A stretch of 64,000 bases of DNA from Thalassospira lucentensis (GTDB lineage Bacteria; Pseudomonadota; Alphaproteobacteria; Rhodospirillales; Thalassospiraceae): assembly GCF_001613805.1 (NCBI RefSeq), contig NZ_LPVY01000003.1, positions 434,001 to 498,000 on the forward strand. The letters run 5' to 3'. The notes under the pieces are model-generated. The model had not been told where the DNA came from. It searched no databases and saw only the letters and a list, made by a program, of their open reading frames with translations. Position numbers and translations under genes: made by a program. How positions within the stretch are numbered: position 1 is the stretch's first letter; the number at the start of each line of letters is the position of its first letter. Positions 8,613 to 16,412 of this stretch are shown piece by piece.

Positions 8613-9803
8613 TCAGGCGACCTTGCGCTCGGGCTGAGCGTCTAGGGTCATTACATCGACCATTTTGTGATCGATATTGTTTTCCGTCAGGAACGTTGCC
8701 ATCTCGCGATAGGTCTGGAACCAGGCGCGATTGAATTTGTCGAACAAATCCTGATTCCAGTAATCCTCGAGCACGAACTCCTTCTTCGAGAACACGTCAT
8801 AGGACGGGATCTGATAGGTTTCGGCAAATTCGACTGTGCGGCTGTCATAGGTGAAATAGATCGACGGAACACCGTTCGACAGCGCCATCAGATTGCCGTG
8901 CAGGCGATAACCCAGAACACAGTCTTTCTGGCGTACAAGGTTTTCGTAATCGGCAACCACGTCGGAATAGAACATCTTGGAGCGATACAGGCGTTCCATC
9001 TCGTCATCCATGTACCATTTGCCGACATTCGGATTGCCACGCAGCTCGGCAATGGCCTGTTCTTTCTGTTCGTCGGTGCCAAAGACCAGTTTCTTTTCTT
9101 CGGGTTCGCCCTGTGCCATCAGTGTGACATTATCGAACCGGTGTGCGAGGTCCTTGACCAGATCGCGATGGAAGGTCAGATAACGTTCGATATTCTGTGC
9201 ATAGGACGACGAAACTTCGCGGCGAAGCGTGATACCGACATTCTTGACCGTATCGAGTACCGGCAGCTTGATACGCATATTCGGATTGTTCGAACGGAAG
9301 GCAGTCGGGCAACCGACAATACGCACATTGCGAATGCCGATATCCCACAGAACCTGCGCGGTATAGGCACCACGCACCCCGATAGACGTGGTTGAATCTG
9401 CCATCATGTGCAGAACGGTTTTCGTCTGTTCGGACAGATTGATCTTGCCTTTGACCGGGGCCTGAGCGCCCAAGCCAAAACCGAGAACCGGCAGGCGTAA
9501 ACGTTCAAGTACCTCAATGGTGTTGCGCCAGTCCATCTGGGAATGGATGTAATTCGACCCGCGCAGGAAGACATAGTCATATTCCTCACGCAGCTTGTCG
9601 ATCTGGGCCATATCCGGGTTGGCAATCTCGACAACGCCAAGCTTTTCAAAATTCATCAGTTTCAGCGACGAATCATATACGAACGCATCGCCAATATTGT
9701 GATAGTGATCGATATAGCGTTGAATCTGCTGATAATTGTACCAACGGACGTTGTCGTGGTCGTAGACTTCGCCCGATGGAATCATTACGAGAACGCGCGC
9801 CAT
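8613..9803 (-). CDS. Polysaccharide pyruvyl transferase family protein (copy 2)
   Basis: 396 residues, clearly paralogous to the 6213-7418 protein: IGDAFVYDSSLKLM, DYVFLRGSNYIHSQ, TTSIGVRGAYTAQVLW, VGCPTAFRSN and VLGYRLHGNLMALSNGVPSIYFTYD. Family function is transfer of pyruvate from phosphoenolpyruvate to a hexose in a polymer. The copies differ enough in the middle part to suggest different acceptors. AAGGAG ribosome site before ATG. Lies 36 bp downstream of a GT4 gene and about 100 bp upstream of galE. Confidence 0.85.
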   Translation of the reverse strand: MARVLVMIPSGEVYDHDNVRWYNYQQIQRYIDHYHNIGDAFVYDSSLKLMNFEKLGVVEIANPDMAQIDKLREEYDYVFLRGSNYIHSQMDWRNTIEVLERLRLPVLGFGLGAQAPVKGKINLSEQTKTVLHMMADSTTSIGVRGAYTAQVLWDIGIRNVRIVGCPTAFRSNNPNMRIKLPVLDTVKNVGITLRREVSSSYAQNIERYLTFHRDLVKDLAHRFDNVTLMAQGEPEEKKLVFGTDEQKEQAIAELRGNPNVGKWYMDDEMERLYRSKMFYSDVVADYENLVRQKDCVLGYRLHGNLMALSNGVPSIYFTYDSRTVEFAETYQIPSYDVFSKKEFVLEDYWNQDLFDKFNRAWFQTYREMATFLTENNIDHKMVDVMTLDAQPERKVA

Positions 9804-9839
9804 AGTGTTTCTCCTTGGCTAGGTGACTTCTGATTATCG

Positions 9840-11162
9840 TTATGCCGTGCTGGCGACGGAGTGCTGCGACACAGGAGTCACAGACATCGGGCGGGTCTCG
9901 AGAACCTCCCGGTACTGCGCGAGATGTTGCTCGGCGCAATCGATATAGGTCGGCGGGCGTGGAATTCCCTCGCGCATCCGATCCCAGATTTTGTTGTCGG
10001 TAAGGGCATCGACAAGACGGTCAGCAAGGTCTTCGGCACTGCCAACACGGAAATGCAGACCATTAACACCGTCGGTGATTTTTTCAGCCATGCCACCGAT
10101 ATTCGAACAGATCATCGGCCGCCCGTGGAAGAAGGCTTCCTGGATGACGATCGGGGAATTTTCCCACCAGATCGACGGAATGATCGTCCAGTCGGCAAGC
10201 TCCATCAGTTTGGGCATTTCGCTGTTCTGATAGGCGCCATAGAACCGGACACGTTCACCGGCCCTCTCGATCAGGTCGCGAACTTTTTCCTGATATTCAA
10301 TGGGTTGCCGCTCAAGGTTGCCACCAAAGATCATCATGCGGGCATCATCACCCCAGATGTCGTCAGGTACGCGACCCACCGCATCAAGCAGGATGTCCGC
10401 CCCCTTGAACATGGTCAGTTGTCCGAAAAATGCGAACCGCGACCGGCGCGGCTGCGCCTTGGATAATGGGCGTGTATTTGCCGCTTCCTTCACGTCCAAG
10501 CCGTTCTCGATCACCGACATCTTGTCACGATCCAGCCCCCAGTCGACAAACCGGTCGGCGAGAAAATCACTGGGCGAAACGTAATGGTCGGCCAGATTAA
10601 GCATCGCCTTGATGAACCGTTCCCGACGCAGGAAGGACGCCGGCGAGATATTCTGGAAACAGCCGTTGCATTCAATCGGGCTGGCCCGGTTGCAAAGCTT
10701 CGTGCCACCGCTTTTGACCATCTGCCCATGGTTGTGGCAGATCGTCAGGAATTCGTGGAAGGTAAAGAAGATCGCCGCATCGGGCATGGCTTCTCGGATC
10801 GCATAGATCGTTTCAAGACCAAGGCCAAGATAGTGATGGAAATGCACCACATCGGGCTCGTAATCACGTACGAACCGCAGCAAATCGCGGTCTATTTCAT
10901 CGGTATTTCCGTTCGACAGCAGAAAATGATCGTAATTTTCAGCGTGATACAGGATTTCGTTATCTTTCTGGCGCAGGCTCATCAGTGCTGACGCACCATG
11001 GCGCGGTACCGGATGACCGACACGGGCCAGATAGAAACTTTCCACCCCGTCCAGTTCGTTCAAACCTTTATGCAGGTTGTAGGAGGCCACTTCGGCCCCG
11101 CCCAGCGACATGCTGGGATGTCCGTGCGAAATAATGAGGACACGCAGGTCAGTCGACGGCAT
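9840..11162 (-). CDS. Glycosyltransferase family 4 (GT-B), copy A
   Basis: 440 residues from the ATG at 11162; the frame is open further upstream, but homologous-looking sequence starts at MPSTDLRVLIISHGHP. N-terminal GGAEVASYNLHKGL and the C-terminal PSIWWENSPIVIQEAFFHGRP with GGMAEKITDGVNGLHF are the acceptor and donor nucleotide-sugar regions of GT4 enzymes (E...E motif within ENSPIVIQEAF). It resembles the GT4 at 14308-15570, which shares the SIWWEN-PIVIQEAF block. The start overlaps the upstream degenerate GT2 gene by 14 bp. Donor and acceptor unknown. Confidence 0.88.
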   Translation of the reverse strand: MPSTDLRVLIISHGHPSMSLGGAEVASYNLHKGLNELDGVESFYLARVGHPVPRHGASALMSLRQKDNEILYHAENYDHFLLSNGNTDEIDRDLLRFVRDYEPDVVHFHHYLGLGLETIYAIREAMPDAAIFFTFHEFLTICHNHGQMVKSGGTKLCNRASPIECNGCFQNISPASFLRRERFIKAMLNLADHYVSPSDFLADRFVDWGLDRDKMSVIENGLDVKEAANTRPLSKAQPRRSRFAFFGQLTMFKGADILLDAVGRVPDDIWGDDARMMIFGGNLERQPIEYQEKVRDLIERAGERVRFYGAYQNSEMPKLMELADWTIIPSIWWENSPIVIQEAFFHGRPMICSNIGGMAEKITDGVNGLHFRVGSAEDLADRLVDALTDNKIWDRMREGIPRPPTYIDCAEQHLAQYREVLETRPMSVTPVSQHSVASTA

Positions 11163-13341
11163 GATTGTGGCTCCGCAAATTTGAGACGACCAATGACCAG
11201 CGGCGATCGAACGCCCAGCGGTCAAGACGATGCGAAAGTTCCTCCCAGGCGGGTGCGCTTGTTATTGATTGTTCGCTCCCCAAGACTTCGATTTCAGGAA
11301 TCCACCATGAGGCAGTTCCGCCCATGCGCAGCTTCAGAGCGAGATCGAGCCCCTTCTCCGACGGACCGATATAGCCACGGGTAAAGCCGTTGATGTCTTC
11401 AAAAGCCTTGCGTGGCATGATGCAGCATTCTGGAGTTCCGGCGCTGACTTCCGTCGGTTCGGCATCAGACAGAACCGCACGCGGATAGCCGACATACCGA
11501 TCCGATAGATACTGCCCGTCGACATCGCCTTCGATCCATGTACCTGCCCAACGGACAGAGTCATCTTCAAACAGGATCGTCGGGCAGACGACGCATTTAC
11601 TGCCCCGCTTGCGATAAGCCGTGAGTAAAGGTTCGAACCATCCCGTGTCGTGCGGCAGAATATGGGCGGAAACAAGGGCAATCGTCTCGGAATTGGTTGA
11701 AGCAACCCCGACTTCAAGCGCGTCGCAGAAATCTTCGACACCCTCGGCAAATACGATGCGGACATTAAGCTTGTAAAAGGCTGCCAGTCGCATCATGTCG
11801 CTTCCGACCTGATCAAAGCTTTCAGCAGGTCCGGCAATCACAATCGGCAGATGACGCGTGACTTCATCGAGCCCCAGCAAGGCAATTGTCACACCGATAT
11901 CGCTAATCGTATCGTCAACACCAACTATCAGGGTAACCGGCGCATCTTCATCGAAATTGCCAATATCATGGGTATCAATGGCGAACGGGCTTTGCGCCGT
12001 CATGTTCTGCAACATCGGGCCAAACTGGCGTTCGATACTGTTTGAAGCAGTAACCGAACGCGGGTCAAGGGACGGCAAAACACGCGATAAAGCCTGTCGT
12101 GCCGATGCGCGGGTCGGATTTAGCGGACAATAGGCGGGAAACGCATCAGATATGGCCAGTTCCAGATAAACCGGCTGATCGGATGCCGGGGTATCTTCCA
12201 GCGGACAGAACACCAGAAAACCATGGCTGTTACGTGCCGGGTTAAGCCCCGAGAACATCGGATCGTTGACAAAGGCATTGGTGACATCAGGACGTGATTG
12301 GCGGGTCCATCGATCATCAATGCGAACCGCTTCACCACCAACGCGCAACATGACGGTTTCAACTGCGCGGTCAGGATCCAGCATCCAGCCGGAAACCAGA
12401 ATGCCACTGCCTTCGATTACCAGCGAAAAATCAATCCCGATACGTACAGGCCGATCCAGTTCAGAAACAGTATCGCGTCCGTCAAATCGATGGGCTGCCA
12501 TACGGATCTGTTCAAGAATATTATCGGGTGCCTTTACCCGATCCAGAACAGAACGAATATGTGCAGGTACGTCTGGCAATGCGACCAATACGCGTTGCTG
12601 ATAAACCTCGATCGAAAACCAGCCATCACGACCACGGAAATAAACGCGTTGCAGCTTGTTTGGATTGATCCGGGTATCGCCGGCCATAAGCCCTGTAACG
12701 CCCGTGGCATGTTCGCCAAGATCGTCACGCACGAACTCGGCACTCGTTAGTTCGGCCAGAACCGGGCCTTCGTCGATTGCAATAACGCGGGTACGCCCGG
12801 TAGGGAAATTGCTGGACCAGCCCTGTATGTAAATATCGCCTTCTTCCAGACCGCCAAGAACTTCGATAAAACCGTTACTGCGTGCAGCAATTCGAACAAG
12901 AGCCGCCACAGTGCGCAGACGTTTCTTGTTAGGATTGCCCGCCAGAAGGGCTTCAATAACGCCATCAATCACGGTGGCAAATGCCGCCCCGGATTGTTCT
13001 GCCACGGCAGACAGAATGGATTCAAGTCCCTGCGACCGGCTTTCAATCCGGTACTCTCCGGGTTGTCCCGGCGCCTTGAACAGGGCCGTTTTCAAGCGGC
13101 GCTGCGAGACATTCTGCATCGGCAGAAGTGCAACAAAACCATAAGCCGCCTCGGGCGGGCCATCGGCACGGCGCCAGCTGATGATCGATGCCTGAACCTT
13201 GGCATCGGATTGACCGTTCAGGAATACATCGATTGTCGCCGGCATTGCAGCACCGACACCAGCCATAAGCGCAAGCCCGTCATCGACCAAAGCAGCCACA
13301 ACGGTCCTGCCGTCCAGCGGCATTCCAGACGGTTCAGTCAT
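11149..13341 (-). CDS. Large protein with GW-type domain and degenerate GT2 (probable pseudo-glycosyltransferase)
   Basis: 730 residues. The N-terminal two-thirds has no recognised enzyme; a stretch near residue 315 (GILVSGWMLDPDRAVETVML) matches the 'GW-x-x-D-P' domain also seen in the proteins at 13501 and 16409. The C-terminal about 270 residues align by eye with the GT2 domain of the 754-residue neighbour (PHDTGWFEPLL against PHQIGWLELL; PTILFEDDSVRWAG against PKLLFEDGSLQHAG). The metal-binding NSD of the neighbour is SAH here (558-560), and its EDSD is KGLD (663-666). The fold is therefore kept while key acidic residues are lost. AAGGAGGGC precedes the ATG. A scaffold or regulatory role is an inference. 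Confidence 0.7.
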   Translation of the reverse strand: MTEPSGMPLDGRTVVAALVDDGLALMAGVGAAMPATIDVFLNGQSDAKVQASIISWRRADGPPEAAYGFVALLPMQNVSQRRLKTALFKAPGQPGEYRIESRSQGLESILSAVAEQSGAAFATVIDGVIEALLAGNPNKKRLRTVAALVRIAARSNGFIEVLGGLEEGDIYIQGWSSNFPTGRTRVIAIDEGPVLAELTSAEFVRDDLGEHATGVTGLMAGDTRINPNKLQRVYFRGRDGWFSIEVYQQRVLVALPDVPAHIRSVLDRVKAPDNILEQIRMAAHRFDGRDTVSELDRPVRIGIDFSLVIEGSGILVSGWMLDPDRAVETVMLRVGGEAVRIDDRWTRQSRPDVTNAFVNDPMFSGLNPARNSHGFLVFCPLEDTPASDQPVYLELAISDAFPAYCPLNPTRASARQALSRVLPSLDPRSVTASNSIERQFGPMLQNMTAQSPFAIDTHDIGNFDEDAPVTLIVGVDDTISDIGVTIALLGLDEVTRHLPIVIAGPAESFDQVGSDMMRLAAFYKLNVRIVFAEGVEDFCDALEVGVASTNSETIALVSAHILPHDTGWFEPLLTAYRKRGSKCVVCPTILFEDDSVRWAGTWIEGDVDGQYLSDRYVGYPRAVLSDAEPTEVSAGTPECCIMPRKAFEDINGFTRGYIGPSEKGLDLALKLRMGGTASWWIPEIEVLGSEQSITSAPAWEELSHRLDRWAFDRRWSLVVSNLRSHNHAVD

Positions 13342-13500
13342 GCCCTGCCCTCCTTGTCATTTCTTGTGGTTGTGAATTGAAAAACAGCTCGGCCCAACCC
13401 GACGACAGCGGCATTCCAAATGATGGCACTGTAGAATTTGCATTCGTGGCACTTTCAAACAATTGGCTAAGATCCGTCGTGCGCACCATAATGCCCTGCC

Positions 13501-14286
13501 TCACCACACCATCGCGCCGATGGAAATCCCGACGGTCACACCGATCAGGCAGGCCAAAACCAAAAGCGGTGTTTTCAGGTCGTTGCGATGCTGCTCGGTA
13601 AGTGCGGAAAGCCGTTCGTCGAAGCCGCCAAGTGACTTGTCAAAACGGACAAGGAAAACTTCGAGTTCCTCGACACGACTGTTCAATTCTTCCTGCCCGG
13701 TACGCACCAGTTTCACACCGGCTTCGATCCCGTCATCGGCAGATGCCAATTCATCCATACGCCTGGATGCGTCGACGAGACGCTTGGCTGCTTCGCGTTG
13801 ACCATTTTGCAAAATGTGCTGGGCCGCCAGCAGCCGGTCAAGCCGGTCCAAAATCTTGCTAAGGGGTGCATTAACCGCTGATTGCGCCTGCTGTTCGCTT
13901 TGCGACGGAATGCGCAATTCGATCTGATCACCGGTTTCCGGTGTAATTGCAAAAACGGTAACATTTTCAACGCTGGCTAACGCTGCTTCGGGTAGCTCTG
14001 CCTCAAACGCATGGGCACCATCGCCAATACCGTTACGACGAAGATCAACACGCTCGTTTTCGGCTTTCACGCGCAGCAGGGTATGCCCGTTCAGACGCAC
14101 GATAACCTCAATGCGCGCATCCGGACGTTCCGGGGACCACACCCAGCCAAACAGACGTTCGCGGTCAATTGCGTCAACGCGGCCCTCAATGGTCGGGATA
14201 GCCTGCTCGGCATTGGCCTTTGCCGAGTCATTGGCAACCGGTTTTGCAGACGTCGTCTCTGTCAGGTCTTTCTGGGCAATCGCCAT
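13501..14286 (-). CDS. GW-domain, coiled-coil, C-terminally membrane-anchored protein
   Basis: 261 residues. Residues about 30-100 carry the GW-type domain (GRVDAIDRERLFGWVWSP ... VDLRRNGIGDGAHAFEAELP). About 130-230 is rich in heptad-like Leu/charged residues (KILDRLDRLLAAQ, EELNSRVEELEVFLVRFDKS), predicting a coiled coil. The last about 20 residues (LLVLACLIGVTVGISIGAMV) form one transmembrane helix. This suggests a tail-anchored protein whose N-terminus faces the cytoplasm with the glycosyltransferases. AAGGAGG ribosome site. I do not know a named function; a membrane tether for the glycan assembly machinery is one possibility. Confidence 0.65.
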   Translation of the reverse strand: MAIAQKDLTETTSAKPVANDSAKANAEQAIPTIEGRVDAIDRERLFGWVWSPERPDARIEVIVRLNGHTLLRVKAENERVDLRRNGIGDGAHAFEAELPEAALASVENVTVFAITPETGDQIELRIPSQSEQQAQSAVNAPLSKILDRLDRLLAAQHILQNGQREAAKRLVDASRRMDELASADDGIEAGVKLVRTGQEELNSRVEELEVFLVRFDKSLGGFDERLSALTEQHRNDLKTPLLVLACLIGVTVGISIGAMVW

Positions 14287-14307
14287 GAATGCCTCCTTTT
14301 ATCTGTG

Positions 14308-15570
14308 TCAGGCCGCGACGAAATCGGGACGGATCATCTTGCGAAACAGCATGAGGTGCTTTTGCGCGACGTCGTCGATGGCGGCCGGCGGGCGCACATG
14401 GCCCGACAGCTTTTTCCAGAGTTTCGGATTGGTGGCGCAGTCCTTCATCACACGGGCCAAATCGGCCGGATCATCGGCACGCACATGAATGCCGTCATGC
14501 CCGTCACGCACCATTTCAGCCATGCCACCGATGCCGCTTGTAATGACGGGACGGCCATGCTGGAATGCTTCCTGAATGACCAGCGGGGCATTTTCCCACC
14601 AGATTGATGGCACAACGACCCAGTCGACCCGTGACATCAGTTCCGGAATATCGGCCCGTTCATAGGCCCCCATCCGGTGTATTTTCGAACCGGCCACCTC
14701 GAAAAGACCGTCGATCTTTTCATTGAAAGCAACCGTCTGAAACGGTGCAGCGCCATGAACGCGCAGTTCGAAATCGACATCATCGGCGGCCAGTTTCTGA
14801 CTGGCTTCAAGTAGCACATCCGCGCCTTTCCAGGGGTTCAGGTTGCCAAAGTAACCGAATACATTGGGCATACCCGTGCCCATATCGCGTTTCGGCGCAG
14901 CAGGAACCGGCGGACGGCCATTGTGCATGACCTCGATCTTTTCCGGGTTGATACCCCAATCGATGTAACGGTCACGCAGGAACGCACTGGGCGACAGGAA
15001 CCGGTCGACAACACGCAGATGATTGCGCAGATTGACCGACCGCATCGAAAAACGATCCGGTGCAATGCCATCCAGGCCACAACGTTTGCCGATACGATCT
15101 GCTTCCAGATAACGCTGCCGCGTGCCGCGATGGATCATCAGTCCGTCATTGGGACAGATCGGATAATAGTCGTGCAACGTCATCACGATCTGGCAATGCG
15201 GCAGGACACGCCGGATCAGCATCGGCAGTTCGATGCCCCAAAGAACCAGATGATGGATATGCACCACATCCGGATCCCAGGTTTTCAGAAGCTCGGTGAA
15301 ATTCGGCGCGACGGCATACAGGTCCGTTTGCGACATGTTGAACCGGTCAAAATGCCCGGCCCAGAACAGCATTTCATCGCCAGCATCATTAATCGCCTGA
15401 AAGCTGGTTCCCGGACGGCGTTCACGGTGGATATCGTTGGTCGCACCGACAAAAATAGCTTCGCACCCTGCCCGCTTATAGGCATTGAAAAGATCGTGGG
15501 CGAAAATCTCGGTCCCGCCGGGATGCAGGTCGGGATGATTGTGTGCCAGAACCATGATACGGGGGTTCAT
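14308..15570 (-). CDS. Glycosyltransferase family 4 (GT-B), copy B
   Basis: 420 residues. N-terminal LAHNHPDLHPGGTEIFAHDL is the GT4 glycine-rich acceptor loop; DVVHIHHLVLWG and TLHDYYPICPNDG are frequent in this family; the donor site is PSIWWENAPLVIQEAFQHGRPVI followed by GGMAEMVRDGHDGIHV. The start overlaps the methyltransferase stop by 4 bp and has a GGAGGAACGC ribosome site, so it is translated as part of the 18673-to-14308 operon. Similar in block structure to the 9840 GT4, so both may act in sequence on the same glycan. Confidence 0.88.
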   Translation of the reverse strand: MNPRIMVLAHNHPDLHPGGTEIFAHDLFNAYKRAGCEAIFVGATNDIHRERRPGTSFQAINDAGDEMLFWAGHFDRFNMSQTDLYAVAPNFTELLKTWDPDVVHIHHLVLWGIELPMLIRRVLPHCQIVMTLHDYYPICPNDGLMIHRGTRQRYLEADRIGKRCGLDGIAPDRFSMRSVNLRNHLRVVDRFLSPSAFLRDRYIDWGINPEKIEVMHNGRPPVPAAPKRDMGTGMPNVFGYFGNLNPWKGADVLLEASQKLAADDVDFELRVHGAAPFQTVAFNEKIDGLFEVAGSKIHRMGAYERADIPELMSRVDWVVVPSIWWENAPLVIQEAFQHGRPVITSGIGGMAEMVRDGHDGIHVRADDPADLARVMKDCATNPKLWKKLSGHVRPPAAIDDVAQKHLMLFRKMIRPDFVAA

Positions 15571-16412
15571 GCGTTCCTCCGCGGTTTTTCAGCAATCAGG
15601 AAGTCCTGGTAATGGTCGGACTGATCGCCATGCCAGGTACCGAAACTTTTTGTCATCAGGCTAAATCCGGCGGCGCGCATCGCACCGTCAATAAAGCCGT
15701 CATCAAACCCCACAGCCGCCATCGGGTTTTCACCCTTGAGGTGCCAGCATGGCTGGTTTTCAAGTTTTTCCAGACTGGTCAAACGCGGGTCACAACCGGG
15801 CATTGACAGCTCTTCCGGATCACGGATGACAAATGCTGTTAAAAACAGCTTCCCGCCCGGGCGCAGCACGCGAAACACCTCGGCGCAATAGGTTTCGATT
15901 TCTTCGGGCGGCAGATGGGTTGCCACCGAGATCATTGCCGTGAAATCGAATGCACCGTCCTGAAAAGGCAACCGCATGCCACGCCCGCCGATGGATCCTT
16001 CGGGATTGTACAGCGCGTTTTTGACATCCTGTACCTGGAAGCCAAAGTTGGAATAAACTGGCGAGATGGTTCGTTTGCACCACTCGATACCGTTCGCAAC
16101 CGGATCAATGCCTTCGTAAATCGCCTTGTCCGCATCAAGATACTGGGTCAAAGGCACTGCCATCCGGCCAATACCGCACCCGATATCAAGCACATCGTGA
16201 TCGGGCATCAACCCGGCACGGCGTACAAAATGCCCAAGGAATTCGGCACCGATGGCACGATAGTCGCCATCGCCGACAAAAACGGCTTCCTCAGGCGGCA
16301 CCGGCAGAAAACGATTGGCGATGATCTGCTGGCAAAGCCAGTCAAGATGCTGTTCGCCTTTGGCGTCCAGTACCGGTTCATCGTGATTGGAAAATGCCAG
16401 AACCTGGCTCAT
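15567..16412 (-). CDS. SAM-dependent class I methyltransferase
   Basis: 281 residues with a Rossmann-type methyltransferase core. Motif I is VLDIGCGIGRMAVPL (near residues 95-109); the post-motif region includes EGIDPVANGIEWC; the motif-V-like AFDFTAMISVATHLPPEEIETYCAEVFRVLRPGGKLFLT stretch is typical of small-molecule methyltransferases. Located between a GT2 and a GT4 gene with 4-bp overlaps on both sides, so it most probably methylates a sugar or the growing glycan, possibly as a chain-capping step (inference). Confidence 0.85.
   Translation of the reverse strand: MSQVLAFSNHDEPVLDAKGEQHLDWLCQQIIANRFLPVPPEEAVFVGDGDYRAIGAEFLGHFVRRAGLMPDHDVLDIGCGIGRMAVPLTQYLDADKAIYEGIDPVANGIEWCKRTISPVYSNFGFQVQDVKNALYNPEGSIGGRGMRLPFQDGAFDFTAMISVATHLPPEEIETYCAEVFRVLRPGGKLFLTAFVIRDPEELSMPGCDPRLTSLEKLENQPCWHLKGENPMAAVGFDDGFIDGAMRAAGFSLMTKSFGTWHGDQSDHYQDFLIAEKPRRNA

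Noticed and set aside
13342-13500. Small gene between the degenerate GT2 and the GW protein
   Set aside because: No frame with a start signal and no similarity; treated as intergenic.
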